64,000 nt of DNA, taken from Caulobacteraceae bacterium UBA3198 (GTDB lineage: Bacteria; Pseudomonadota; Alphaproteobacteria; Caulobacterales; Caulobacteraceae). Position numbers and translations under genes: made by a program. The DNA is taken from positions 1-64,000 of the forward strand of contig DEWY01000013.1 of NCBI GenBank assembly GCA_002363865.1, written 5' to 3'. The notes beneath the pieces were generated by a model. The model made no database searches, had not been told where the DNA came from, and saw nothing but the letters and a program-made list of their open reading frames with translations. Of this stretch, positions 26,032 to 35,542 are shown piece by piece. How positions within the stretch are numbered: position 1 is the stretch's first letter; every line of letters begins with the position of its first letter.

Positions 26032-27060
26032 TCAGGTGAAAATCCCCGCCAGGCCGCCCTGCCGCAGCAGCGGATCGACGGCGCTTCGGGCGTCGGCGTC
26101 CAGCTTCGCATAGGAACCGCGCAACCATTGCAGGCACTTGCCCTGGTAGGGGAAGGGCGACTGGGTCCAGGCCAGGCCGTCCACCTCGGTGCGCACCTCG
26201 GTCGCGCCCTCCGCCAGGGCCTGAGCGTTGGCCAGCATGACCGGGACATAGACCCGCCCCATCTCCGCCAGCAGCGCGCCAAGCGTCTCTGGCTGGTTGC
26301 TCAGCGGCGTCCAGTCGCCGGCCTGCGGCTCCACCCCCGACGCATCCTCCATCAGGCTGACCCAGGCGAACACCCGGGGCGCGATCTTCAGAGTCAGGGC
26401 CATGGGCGTGGGGTCGAACTGGGCGAGCTGGGTCAGCTGGCCGAAGACGGCGAAGTCACCGGCCCCCGGCCGGCGTCCCAGCAGATAGGGCTGGCGGGTC
26501 AGATGGGCCTCGAAAGCCTCCAGGAAGCGGCGATAGCTGGCCTCGATCACCGGCCCGGTGACCGGATTGGAGCCGACCACATAGAGCCGGTCAATCTGCC
26601 GGCGGCTGAACATCTCGCCCCGCTGGGCAAGCGCTTCGTCCGGGATCGACAGCCCTGACCAGGCCGGCAGGATGCGGGCGGCCCGGTCGATATCCTCCGC
26701 ATAGGCCCAGCGGTAGTGGAACATGGCCTTGGTCAGCCACTCGTCCGCATAGTCCTCGATCAGCTCGTCGAGGAAGGCGAGCGCCGGGTCGTCCGGGATG
26801 ACCGAGCGGCTCTCCACCTCCTGCTCCAGACGGCGGATCAGCGGAGTGGAGTCCACCACGGCCTGAAGGACGCCGGCCTCGTCGGGCAGATAGAAGGTCG
26901 GCAGCAGCCGCACCTTGGGCTGGGGCAGGTCTGCGACCGCAGGGCTGTTGGCTGTCAGAAAGCGGTAGGGAATGCGCCGATACCGCAACAGGGCCAGCAT
27001 CTTGCGGGTGTACGGCGAGCCGGGCGAGCCGGAGAGGGCGATGGGCTGGCGGTCGGGCAT
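26032..27060 (-). CDS. Glutathione S-transferase-like protein
   Basis: 342 residues. The thioredoxin-fold N-terminus reads ALSGSPGSPYTRKMLALLRYR, with PTFYLPDEAGVLQAVVDSTP including the cis-Pro and glutathione-contacting Asp-Ser. The GST C-terminal domain has YLLGRRPGAGDFAVFGQL (the N-capping box). About 100 residues longer than a standard GST because of an extra C-terminal helical part. Followed 63 bp later by the TetR gene in the same direction, and divergent from the formylglycine-generating enzyme. Confidence 0.88.
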   Translation of the reverse strand: MPDRQPIALSGSPGSPYTRKMLALLRYRRIPYRFLTANSPAVADLPQPKVRLLPTFYLPDEAGVLQAVVDSTPLIRRLEQEVESRSVIPDDPALAFLDELIEDYADEWLTKAMFHYRWAYAEDIDRAARILPAWSGLSIPDEALAQRGEMFSRRQIDRLYVVGSNPVTGPVIEASYRRFLEAFEAHLTRQPYLLGRRPGAGDFAVFGQLTQLAQFDPTPMALTLKIAPRVFAWVSLMEDASGVEPQAGDWTPLSNQPETLGALLAEMGRVYVPVMLANAQALAEGATEVRTEVDGLAWTQSPFPYQGKCLQWLRGSYAKLDADARSAVDPLLRQGGLAGIFT

Positions 27061-27134
27061 TGGTCAGCTCCGCTTGATTTTAGCACGAACTATGCCAATA
27101 GTTGCACCAAGCGCAAGGCTCGAGGGAGGCGCAG

Positions 27135-28208
27135 GTGAGGGGGTGCGGCCAGCGAACGGGACCGGGCGCGCGACGCCCCCAGGCCCTCGGCCTCTGCCTG
27201 GCGGTCATCGGCGTCCTGGGCGGTTGCAACCGGCTCGCCGAGGCGCCCAAGGCCTGTCTGGCGGACCTGACCCTCCCTGACCCCGCGAGCCCCACCGCCG
27301 GCATGGTGCGCCTGACCGGCGGAGTCTTCGCCATGGGCGCTTCGCCCGAGCATCCAGAGGAAGGGCCGCCGCGGCAGGTCCAGGTGGGCGACTTCTGGAT
27401 CGACCAGACCGAGGTCACCAACGCGGCCTTCGCCCGCTTCGTCGACGCCACCGGCTACGTGACCCAGGCCGAGCGCCCCTTGCCCGAGGCGGCCTATCCG
27501 GGCCTCTCGGCCGAAGAACGGCGGCCGGCCTCCCTGGTTTTTGTCGGCGCCGGCGCGGCCGGGGGAAACCCTGCGGCCTGGTGGCGGATCATTCCCGGCG
27601 CCGACTGGCGCCATCCCGAGGGGCCTGACAGCTCCATCACAGGCAAGGAGTCCTGGCCTGTGGTGCATATCGGCTGGGAGGACGCCTTGGCCTATGCCCG
27701 TTGGCTGGGCCGCGACCTGCCCACCGAGGCCGAATGGGAGTACGCCGCCCGCGGCGGTCTCGTCGGCGCCCGCTTTGCCTGGGGCGATGCCCCCGCTTCG
27801 CAGGGCGAGCCGCTGGCCAACACCTGGCAGGGGGTCTTCCCCGTGGCCGACACTGGGGATGACGGCCACAAGGCGCGGCCTGCGCCAGTGGGCTGTTTCC
27901 CGGCCAATGGCCATGGCCTCTACGACATCACCGGCAATGTCTGGGAATGGACGTCGGACTGGTACCGGCCGGGCCTTCTCCCGGCCTCGGTGCTGGAACA
28001 GGGCGGGCCCTCCCGGGCCATGTCCCGGGACCCTGCTGAGCCGGGCCAGCCCAAGCATGTGATCAAGGGCGGCTCCTTCCTCTGCGCCGACAATTTCTGC
28101 TTCCGCTATCGCCCTGCCGCCCGGGCGCCCGGTCCCCATGACAGCGGCGCCTCCCATGTTGGGTTCCGGACGGTCCTGCGGGTTCCTGCCGCGCCGGAGC
28201 CCGGCTGA
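27135..28208 (+). CDS. Formylglycine-generating enzyme (SUMF1 type)
   Basis: 357 residues with an N-terminal lipoprotein signal (VIGVLGGC), so probably anchored in the periplasm or inner membrane. The FGE fold is clear: GMVRLTGGVFAMGASPEHPEE, VTNAAFARFVDATGY, DLPTEAEWEYAARGG and ITGNVWEWTSDWY. The active-site Cys pair is Cys317/Cys322 in FLCADNFCFRY. FGE turns the sulfatase motif cysteine into formylglycine, and two sulfatases with that motif (31433 and 33236) are nearby. GTG 27135 was chosen for the GGGAGG ribosome site seven bases upstream, as the TTG at 27102 has none. Confidence 0.9.
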   Translation: MRGCGQRTGPGARRPQALGLCLAVIGVLGGCNRLAEAPKACLADLTLPDPASPTAGMVRLTGGVFAMGASPEHPEEGPPRQVQVGDFWIDQTEVTNAAFARFVDATGYVTQAERPLPEAAYPGLSAEERRPASLVFVGAGAAGGNPAAWWRIIPGADWRHPEGPDSSITGKESWPVVHIGWEDALAYARWLGRDLPTEAEWEYAARGGLVGARFAWGDAPASQGEPLANTWQGVFPVADTGDDGHKARPAPVGCFPANGHGLYDITGNVWEWTSDWYRPGLLPASVLEQGGPSRAMSRDPAEPGQPKHVIKGGSFLCADNFCFRYRPAARAPGPHDSGASHVGFRTVLRVPAAPEPG

Positions 28209-28242
28209 CCTTCGCTCAAGATCCCAGACCTGGAGCCTCGCC

Positions 28243-29337
28243 ATGCGCTGGCCTGCCAAGCTCGCCCTTGTTCTTCTCGCCCTGGTCCTCGTCGCCGGGG
28301 CAGGGCTGTGGGTCGCCCGTGGTCCCCTGGCGCTGGCCATGATGGACAGGCTGATGACGCGGAACATGGCGGCCGATCCGCTGGCCGACCTGCCCGACGG
28401 CCTGCATGTCGCCCTGTGCGGTGCCGGATCGCCCATGCCTGACGTGGCCCGGGGTGGTCCCTGCACGGCGGTGGTGGCGGGCCAGAGGCTGTTCATCGTC
28501 GACACTGGATCCGGCGCCAGCCGCAATCTGACCCTGATGAGCCTGCCCCCCGCGCGGGTGGAGTCGATCCTGTTCACCCACTTCCATTCCGACCACATGG
28601 ATGGTCTGGGGGAGCTCCTGATGCAGCGGTGGGCGACGAGCTCGGCGGCCGCCCCGACCCCGGTCTATGGCCCGCCAGGCGTCGAGACCGTGGTGGCCGG
28701 CTTCGCCCAGGCCTACAGCCTCGATCGCGGCTACCGGATCGCCCACCACGGGGAGGACGTCACCCCGCCCACGGGCTATGGCGCGACAGCGCGTCGCTTC
28801 GACATTCCCGAGGGCGAGACCAGCCTTGTTGTCCTCGATGAGCCTGATCTGAAGATCACCGCCTTCCGGGTGGATCACAATCCCATCGAGCCGGCCGTCG
28901 GCTACCGGTTCGACTACAAGGGCCGCAGCGCCGTGCTCAGCGGCGACACCACCCCCTCGCCGGTGGTGGAGGCCCAGGCCAGGAGCGCTGACCTGCTGGT
29001 GCACGAGGCTCTCTCCATTGATCTGGTGAACCGCCAGCAGGCGGCGGCTGAAGCGGCCGGCAGGACCAACCTCGCCCGGATCTTCGCGGACATCACCGAC
29101 TATCACACCACCCCAGAACAGGCCGCGCAGCTGGCTGAGCGGGCCGGTGTGAAGTTTCTGCTGCTCAACCACATCGTGCCGCCCCTGCCGGTCCGCGCCT
29201 TGGAAGGCCCGTTCCTGGGCGACGCACGCGGCCAGTTTTCCGGCTCGCTTAAGGTCGGCCGCGACGGGGACCTGATCTCCCTGCCGGCAGGAACCGAAGA
29301 GGTCCGCGTGGGCCGGCGCATGAACGGCCAACGCTGA
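28243..29337 (+). CDS. Metallo-beta-lactamase-fold hydrolase, exported
   Basis: 364 residues with an N-terminal membrane anchor or signal (LALVLLALVLVAGAGLWVA). The metal motif THFHSDHMDG (112-121) gives His113, His115, Asp117 and His118, with a later His in LLNHIVPP. The AVLSGDTTPS strand matches the RNase Z/arylsulfatase-like MBL group. Being exported, it is unlikely to process tRNA. The place between FGE and sulfatases suggests hydrolysis of a phosphate or sulfate ester or lactone. ATG 28243 lies 34 bp after FGE. Confidence 0.85.
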   Translation: MRWPAKLALVLLALVLVAGAGLWVARGPLALAMMDRLMTRNMAADPLADLPDGLHVALCGAGSPMPDVARGGPCTAVVAGQRLFIVDTGSGASRNLTLMSLPPARVESILFTHFHSDHMDGLGELLMQRWATSSAAAPTPVYGPPGVETVVAGFAQAYSLDRGYRIAHHGEDVTPPTGYGATARRFDIPEGETSLVVLDEPDLKITAFRVDHNPIEPAVGYRFDYKGRSAVLSGDTTPSPVVEAQARSADLLVHEALSIDLVNRQQAAAEAAGRTNLARIFADITDYHTTPEQAAQLAERAGVKFLLLNHIVPPLPVRALEGPFLGDARGQFSGSLKVGRDGDLISLPAGTEEVRVGRRMNGQR

Positions 29338-29426
29338 GACGTCGCCTCGGCAAGGCGGGCGCCAAGGCGAGGCTTGCGGATAAGATGACGCGATGCGTGC
29401 CATAAAGTGGCGCGCGAGGGGGTTTG

Positions 29427-30092
29427 ATGGAGATCTGGTTGCTGCCCTGGGGCCTCGCGCTGCTGGCCTACACCGTGTTCCTGGCCTGGTACGTCAACTG
29501 GCGCGGCCCCCTGTCCAAGGCCGAGGTGCAGGCGGCCCTGGCCGATCTGGTGGCTACGGGCCTGGAGATGGATGGGCGCAACGATCTGGCGACGCTGCAG
29601 GCCTTCCTCGAGGCTGACGACGGCCGTGAATTCTTCATGCTCAACCTGGTGAGGATCGCGTCCGGCGACATTCCAGATCCCGTGAGCGGCCAGCCCAAGC
29701 CGGCCCGGCAGGTCATGGAGGGCTATACCCGCATGTTCCTGCCGGCCCTGTTCGCGAGGGGCGGCCACCCGGCCATCGCGGCGCGCAAGATCGGCGGTTA
29801 TTTCGACGCCTGGGGGGTGGAGGCCGACCCCGGCTGGTCGATCATCGGCTATATGCGTTACCGCAGCCGCCGCGACCTGGCCGCCCTGGTGGTCGATCCC
29901 CGGTTCGCCGGGGCCCATGAATTCAAGTTCGCGGCCATGCCGCAGACCTATTCCTTCCCGACCAGGCCGCAGATCATGACCCTGGCCGGACCCAAGATCT
30001 GGGTCGCCCTGGCGCTCGCCCTGGCCGCCGCGCTCGGCCACATCGTCCTCCTTCACGCCGAACTGAACTCGACCCCGATCCTGGCCGGCTGA
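29427..30092 (+). CDS. Membrane-anchored hypothetical protein with DABB-like core
   Basis: 221 residues: one N-terminal span (LPWGLALLAYTVFLAWYV), a soluble middle and a C-terminal span (WVALALALAAALGHIVLL). The middle (GYMRYRSRRDLAALVVDPRF, then HEFKFAAMPQTYSFPT) looks like a DUF1330/dimeric alpha-beta barrel domain. Family assignment is tentative and no catalytic residue stands out. ATG 29427 follows GAGGGGG. Confidence 0.6.
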   Translation: MEIWLLPWGLALLAYTVFLAWYVNWRGPLSKAEVQAALADLVATGLEMDGRNDLATLQAFLEADDGREFFMLNLVRIASGDIPDPVSGQPKPARQVMEGYTRMFLPALFARGGHPAIAARKIGGYFDAWGVEADPGWSIIGYMRYRSRRDLAALVVDPRFAGAHEFKFAAMPQTYSFPTRPQIMTLAGPKIWVALALALAAALGHIVLLHAELNSTPILAG

Positions 30093-30300
30093 GGCCAGCC
30101 GACTTCTGGAGGGCGCCATCAACGTCCTGCGCACCCCCAACGAAGACGCCGCCGACCAACTGGTGGCCGCCACCACCGCCTTCCGGGCGGTCAGCTAGCC
30201 GTGCGCCTCGCCGGCTCGCGGACTCGCCGTGGGTTGCCCAGCCCGCCTTCGCCGTGGTCTTCCTGCTGCTCTCCCTGCGCCCGCGAAAGGTTGTGACGCC
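30093..30300. other. Intergenic stretch with coding-like fragments
   Basis: Two short open stretches read like C-terminal gene fragments: one ends NEDAADQLVAATTAFRAVS with TAG at 30196-30198, and another reads AQPAFAVVFLLLSLRPRK just before the next start. Neither has a start signal. They may be debris of a deleted gene or a chance of GC-rich composition. Confidence 0.3.
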
Positions 30301-31383
30301 GTGATCACCCAACTCCAGTTGCGCCGCGATGCGCTGACCGAGAGCCGTCTTGTGGAGCTTCCCCAGCCGGAGCTGGCCGAAGGCCAAGTTCTGCTGGCCA
30401 TCGACCGGTTCGCCCTGACCGCCAACAATGTCAGCTACGCGCTCTCGGGCGCCACCATCGGCTATTGGGGCTATTTCCCGGCGCCTGAGCCCTGGGGCCT
30501 TGTTCCGGTCTGGGGGTTCGCCGATGTGGTGGCCTCGCGCCATCCCGACCTGCCCGTCGGCGAACGGATCTATGGCTTCTTGCCGACCGCCTCTCACGTC
30601 GTCTTGACGCCCGATGCGGTGGGTCCACGGGGCTTTGTGGATTCAGCGCCCCACCGCGCGGAGCTGCCGGCCTTCTACAACCACTATCAGCGGACCACCG
30701 GCGAGCCCGAGGCCATGAAGTCCCTGGAGGACCAGCGGTGTCTGCTGCTGCCCCTGCTGGGCACCGGCTACCTGCTGTATGATTACCTGGTCGACAACGC
30801 CTTCTTCGGCGCCGAACAGGTGCTGGTGGGCAGCGCCTCGTCCAAGACGGCTATCGGTCTGCTCAACATGCTGGCCCGCCATCCTGAGCCTCGGCCGAAG
30901 GTGATCGGCCTGACCTCCCCGGGGAACATGGCCTTCGTGGAGGGGCTCGGCCTCTGTGATCAGGTGATCGCCTATGGGGATATCGACAGCCTGGACGGGG
31001 CGGTGGCCTCGGCCTTCGTCGACATGGCCGGGGACGGGGCGGTCATCGGCGCCGTCCACCGCCGCTTCGGCCGCCAGCTGAAGCTCAGCTGCGCGGTGGG
31101 CGCCACCCACTGGGACCAGCCCCGCTCCACCGGCAAGGTGGAGGGCGCGCCCTCCCACGACTTCATCTTCATTCCCGCCCACATCGCAAAGCGCGACGGC
31201 GACCTGGGGCCAGGCGTCATCCAGCGCCGAACCCAGACCGAAACCCTGCGGATGGTCGAGGAACTGAAGGGCGGCCTGACCCTGCGCCATGTGTCCGGCC
31301 CCGAGGACGTGCGCGCGGCGATGAGCGAACTGGTGGCCGGCCGCACGCCGCCCACCGTCGGGCTGATCGCCAGTCTCGGCTGA
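30301..31383 (+). CDS. DUF2855 family protein
   Basis: 360 residues of the DUF2855 family, which resembles a medium-chain reductase without the usual zinc ligands: FALTANNVSYALSG, WGFADVVASRHPDLPVGERIYGF, and the nucleotide-binding-like VLVGSASSKTAIGLL. The family is linked in other genomes to fatty-acid or steroid operons, but no reaction is established. GTG 30301 is preceded by GAAAGG. Confidence 0.88.
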   Translation: MITQLQLRRDALTESRLVELPQPELAEGQVLLAIDRFALTANNVSYALSGATIGYWGYFPAPEPWGLVPVWGFADVVASRHPDLPVGERIYGFLPTASHVVLTPDAVGPRGFVDSAPHRAELPAFYNHYQRTTGEPEAMKSLEDQRCLLLPLLGTGYLLYDYLVDNAFFGAEQVLVGSASSKTAIGLLNMLARHPEPRPKVIGLTSPGNMAFVEGLGLCDQVIAYGDIDSLDGAVASAFVDMAGDGAVIGAVHRRFGRQLKLSCAVGATHWDQPRSTGKVEGAPSHDFIFIPAHIAKRDGDLGPGVIQRRTQTETLRMVEELKGGLTLRHVSGPEDVRAAMSELVAGRTPPTVGLIASLG

Positions 31384-31432
31384 GCCCCAGGCGGCGCCGA
31401 AGCGAGGCCTGGGCCCGCCTCGGCGCGCGTCA

Positions 31433-33085
31433 TCAGCCGGGCCAGTAGACGAATTCGTCGGTCTCGGTGGCGGCGTCGCCCAGGGTCTTGTCCACTGTCA
31501 CGGGCACCGAACCGACATTGGGGAACAGGGGCCCGCGACCGGCCGCCTGGTGGGCCGCCAGCAGGGCCTTCAGCTCGGCCACCTTCTGGGGATTGGCCTG
31601 CGCCAGATTGGTCTGCTCGGTGGGGTCGGCCACGAGATTGTAGAGCCAGTCCTTCCTGGGCAGGTCGGAAGTCTGCAGCTTCCAGCCCTTGTGCAGGACC
31701 GCACGGTAGTAGCCGCTCCGCCAGAACAGGGTGTCGTGCGGCGCCTGGGCGGGACGCTGGCCGGTCAGCCAGGGTAGCAGATCGACCCCGTCGATGATCC
31801 GGTCGGCCGGGGTCGCTGCGCCGGCGGCCGAGGCCAGGGTCGGCATCAGGTCGATATGAGCCACGGGATCGCTCATCACCGTGCCTTGGGGAATCCGGCC
31901 GGGCCAGGCGACGAACATCGGCACCCGTACGCCGCCTTCGAAGAAGGTCATCTTCCAGCCCCGGTAGGGCTTGTTGACCTCCGGCAGGCCGATATAGCCG
32001 GCGCCGCCATTGTCGCTGGTGAAGACCACGATGGTGTTGTCGGCCAGGCCCTGGGCCTCCAGGGCGGCCATGATCTTTCCGACGCTGCGGTCCAGGGCCA
32101 GCATCATGGCGCCGTAGACCCGCAGGCGGTGATCCTTGATCTCCGGAAGGGCGTCATAGTCAGCCCGGGTCGCCTGCAGCGGCGTGTGGATCCCCCAATG
32201 GGCCAGATAGAGCAGGAAGGGCCGGTTGCGGTTGGCCTCGATGACCTTGATCGATTCCTCGGTGTAGTAGTCGGTCAGATAGCCCCGCGGCGCGAACATC
32301 GGCCCGCCGTTGAACTTGGCCGCCGCTTGCATCCGCGCCCAGAGGAAGCGGTCAATGGGGTCGAAGTCGACCTTGGCGTTGACCACGTCGGGATGGTCTT
32401 CGGGCAGGTAGAGGCCGCTGGCCATCAACAGACTTTCGTCAAAGCCCTGGGCGTTGGCGCTGAACTCGTCGGTGTCGCCCAGGTGCCACTTGCCGATGTG
32501 GACGGTGTGATAGCCCCGGGCCTTCAGCACCTCGGCCATGGTGACCTCGCTGCCAGGCAGGCCCTGCTCGGCCATGGGCGGGGTGTTCCTGGCCGCCTCG
32601 GCGTCCCGCAGCATCGGGTGCGGACGAGAGCCGTCATTGTAGAACATCTCCAGGATCCGGATCATGCCGTTGGGCGTCGGCGTGAACTCGAACCCGTGCC
32701 GGGTGGCGTAGCGGCCGGTCATGATCATCGCTCGCGACGGCGCGCAGGTCGCCTGTCCGGCATAGGCCTGGCTGAGATTGGCGCCCCGGGCCGCCAGGGC
32801 GTCGATGTTCGGCGTCTTGACCAGGCCGCTGGCGATGCCGCCGCCAAAGGTGCTGATGTCGTTCATGCCCAGGTCGTCGGCCAGGATGACGATCACATTG
32901 GGCGGGCGCTCGCCTTCAGGCGCCGTCTCGGGACCCCGGGCCCAGTTGATCTCCTGGTTTTCGGCGATCTCCTGCTTTCCCAGATTTCCCACCAGGAACA
33001 GGATGATGGACTTGTAGTTGGCCAGGCCAAGGCCGATGGCCACCAGGAGGGCGAGCCCCACTCCCAACCAGATCTTGCGCGACAT
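31433..33085 (-). CDS. Membrane-anchored sulfatase
   Basis: 550 residues. An N-terminal transmembrane anchor (LGVGLALLVAIGLGL) is followed by the alkaline-phosphatase-fold sulfatase domain: NVIVILADDLGMNDIS (metal Asp pair), and CAPSR at 114-118, whose Cys must become formylglycine. GKWHLGD and FTSDNGG supply further active-site Lys, His, Asp and Asn. The mature enzyme faces the periplasm. The substrate is not readable; arylsulfatase is the usual label. It points toward the DUF2855 gene and diverges from the second sulfatase. Confidence 0.93.
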   Translation of the reverse strand: MSRKIWLGVGLALLVAIGLGLANYKSIILFLVGNLGKQEIAENQEINWARGPETAPEGERPPNVIVILADDLGMNDISTFGGGIASGLVKTPNIDALAARGANLSQAYAGQATCAPSRAMIMTGRYATRHGFEFTPTPNGMIRILEMFYNDGSRPHPMLRDAEAARNTPPMAEQGLPGSEVTMAEVLKARGYHTVHIGKWHLGDTDEFSANAQGFDESLLMASGLYLPEDHPDVVNAKVDFDPIDRFLWARMQAAAKFNGGPMFAPRGYLTDYYTEESIKVIEANRNRPFLLYLAHWGIHTPLQATRADYDALPEIKDHRLRVYGAMMLALDRSVGKIMAALEAQGLADNTIVVFTSDNGGAGYIGLPEVNKPYRGWKMTFFEGGVRVPMFVAWPGRIPQGTVMSDPVAHIDLMPTLASAAGAATPADRIIDGVDLLPWLTGQRPAQAPHDTLFWRSGYYRAVLHKGWKLQTSDLPRKDWLYNLVADPTEQTNLAQANPQKVAELKALLAAHQAAGRGPLFPNVGSVPVTVDKTLGDAATETDEFVYWPG

Positions 33086-33235
33086 AGACGGCCTCCCCAG
33101 ACCAAATATTTTGGCACGTTACGCGCCATTGTCTTCGAGACTCAAGCCCCCTGGATCGGATGCGCGATCGGTGCGAGCTTGCATAAATTGGCAGTCATCG
33201 TGCATATTTATCGCAGGCATTGATGGGGGCGGCGC

Positions 33236-35458
33236 ATGTCGGGTCAGGTTGGGGTGATGGGGCAGGGGGCTTCCCGCCGTCTGATCGGTCTAGTCTGCGG
33301 CCTGTTGGCCCTGACCTGCGCGCTGCTGGCGCCGCGGGCGGAGGCTCAGGCTCAGGCCGCCGCCGAGCGCCCCAATATCGTCCTCATCCTGGTGGACGAC
33401 GCCGGCTATACCGACTTCGGCGCCTATGGCGGCGAGATCGCCACCCCGACCATCGACGCCTTGGCCGCCCGTGGGGCGCGGTTTTCCAACTTCCACGCCA
33501 CGCCCATGTGCGCGCCGTCCCGGGCCATGCTGATGACCGGTCTCGACAGCCATATGGCCGGCGTCGCCAACCTGCCGGAGTCGACGCCGCCGGCCCATCG
33601 CGACCTGCCGGCCTATCAGGGGCGTCTGGCCCAGGGGGTCGAGACCGTGGCCACCCGCCTGAAGCGCGCGGGCTATCGCACCTACATGGCCGGCAAGTGG
33701 CACCTGGGTCATGGGCCCGGGGACCTGCCGGACGCCCACGGCTTCGACCGCTCCTTCGCCCTGGACGCCACCGGCGGCGACAATTGGGATGAGCGGTCCT
33801 ACTTCCCCCTCTATGAGCGCTCGCCCTGGTTCGAGGACGGCAAGCCCGCGACCCTGCCCACGGACTTCTATTCGTCGGAATTCCTGGTCGATCAGATGAT
33901 CGGCTATATCGGCGATGGGTCGGGGCAGGCCGCGCCCTTCTTCGCCTATCTGCCCTTCCTGGCCATCCACATCCCGGTCCAGGCGCCGGAGGCCTTTGTC
34001 CGCAAGTACGAGGCCACCTATCGCGACGGCTGGACCGCCCAGCGGGAACGCCGGCGCCAGGGCGCGGTGCGCACGGGCCTGATCGGGGCCGACACCCCCA
34101 TGGGCCCGCCGCCGCGCAATGTGGCGGAGTGGAACGCCTTGTCACCGGAAGCCCAGGCCCTGGCGGCCCGGTCGATGGCCATCAACGCCGGCATGCTCGA
34201 GGCCATGGACCACCACTTCGGGCGGCTGGTGGATCACCTGCGGGCCACCGGCCAGTACGACAACACCCTGTTCGTCATCCTCTCGGACAACGGGCCAGAG
34301 GCCGGCGATCCGGTCGCCGAGCCGCTCTTCCGCCTGTGGCTCCGCCGGCAGGGATATGAGTATGGGCCCGACATCATGGGCGGGCCCGGAACCTACGCCG
34401 CCATCGGCCCAGGCTGGGCCAGCGCGGCGGCCGCCCCAGGGGCGCTCTACAAGTTCTACACCAGCGAGGGCGGCCTGCGGGTGCCGCTGATCATGGCCGG
34501 TCCTGGGATGGCCGAAGGCCAGACCGTGCGAGCCTTCAGCCTCATCTCCGACATCGCGCCCACCCTGCTTGACCTGGCGGGTGTCGACCATCCGCCCCTG
34601 CATGGCCGCAGTCTGCGGCCTGTGCTCACCGGCGAGGCTGAGCGGATCTACGGGCCTGACGACCCCGTCGGTCTTGAAGCAGCCGGGGATGCGGCCCTGT
34701 TCAAGGGCGACTACAAGCTCACCCGCAACGCCGGGATCTGGGGCGATCCCGCCTGGCGGCTCTACGACATTGTTCGCGATCCGGGCGAGACCACGGACCT
34801 GGCGCAGGCCCAGCCGGAGCGGGTGGCGGCCATGTTGGCCGACTACCAGGCCTATGCGAAGGCGGTGGGCGCCGCGGACATTCCCGAGGGCTTCTCCGCC
34901 GATCGTCAGATCGCCCTCAATCTCATCGCCCACATCCTGGCCGATTTCCGCGGCCTCCTGCTGACCGGTCTTGTGATCCTGGTCGCGGTCATCGGTCTGG
35001 CCGTCTTCGGCTGGCGGCGGTTCGCCCGGCGCAGTCCTGAGCGCGCCGGACGCCTCGGCCGGGGGATCACCCGCGGCCTGGTCGGTCTCGTGGGCCTGCT
35101 GATGGTGGCCATCGCCCTGCGGATCTGGACGGCGCCCCAGGCCTTCGCCGCGACCCTGGGTCTGGGCGCCGACAGCCTTCTGGGGGTGGCCAGCCTGCGG
35201 GCCGATCTGGGGGGCTTCTTCGGGGGCGGGGGGATCTTCGCCCTCCTGGCGGCCCTGCGGTCAGATCGCCGCTGGCTGGCGCCGGCCATGATCCTGCTTG
35301 GGCTCGCCCTCACCGGGCGGGTGATCAGCCTGGTCGCCTCGGGCGGCGGCGTCCCGCAAATCCCGCCGATGATCGTGGAGGCCCTGCTGATCGTCATCCT
35401 GGCCCTCGGCTGGCGGGCCCTGCGGCCGGCGCCTGACCGTGAGCCGTCCCTGGCGTGA
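33236..35458 (+). CDS. Sulfatase fused to a membrane domain
   Basis: 740 residues. Signal peptide (LIGLVCGLLALTCALLAPRAEA), then the sulfatase domain with NIVLILVDDAGYTDFG, CAPSR (92-96), GKWHLGH and LSDNGPE. Beyond about residue 560 the chain carries several transmembrane segments: LLLTGLVILVAVIGLAVFGW, GLVGLVGLLMVAIALRIW and the last three in DLGGFFGGGGIFALLAAL and following. The last part resembles a DUF4345-like membrane domain. The fusion would tether the catalytic domain to the inner membrane. A second start, ATG at 33257, is possible. Confidence 0.9.
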   Translation: MSGQVGVMGQGASRRLIGLVCGLLALTCALLAPRAEAQAQAAAERPNIVLILVDDAGYTDFGAYGGEIATPTIDALAARGARFSNFHATPMCAPSRAMLMTGLDSHMAGVANLPESTPPAHRDLPAYQGRLAQGVETVATRLKRAGYRTYMAGKWHLGHGPGDLPDAHGFDRSFALDATGGDNWDERSYFPLYERSPWFEDGKPATLPTDFYSSEFLVDQMIGYIGDGSGQAAPFFAYLPFLAIHIPVQAPEAFVRKYEATYRDGWTAQRERRRQGAVRTGLIGADTPMGPPPRNVAEWNALSPEAQALAARSMAINAGMLEAMDHHFGRLVDHLRATGQYDNTLFVILSDNGPEAGDPVAEPLFRLWLRRQGYEYGPDIMGGPGTYAAIGPGWASAAAAPGALYKFYTSEGGLRVPLIMAGPGMAEGQTVRAFSLISDIAPTLLDLAGVDHPPLHGRSLRPVLTGEAERIYGPDDPVGLEAAGDAALFKGDYKLTRNAGIWGDPAWRLYDIVRDPGETTDLAQAQPERVAAMLADYQAYAKAVGAADIPEGFSADRQIALNLIAHILADFRGLLLTGLVILVAVIGLAVFGWRRFARRSPERAGRLGRGITRGLVGLVGLLMVAIALRIWTAPQAFAATLGLGADSLLGVASLRADLGGFFGGGGIFALLAALRSDRRWLAPAMILLGLALTGRVISLVASGGGVPQIPPMIVEALLIVILALGWRALRPAPDREPSLA

Positions 35459-35542
35459 GCGCCTCCGGCGCGGTCCGCCAACAGGGTTAACGCGATCTTC
35501 AGGGGGTGGCGTCGACACTTCGGAGGCCATTCCGGAGGCTCC

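Noticed and set aside
31856..33223. Long plus-strand reading frame over the first sulfatase
   Set aside because: It is antisense to a clearly conserved sulfatase, and the GC-rich codon bias makes such frames open by chance; no domain matches.
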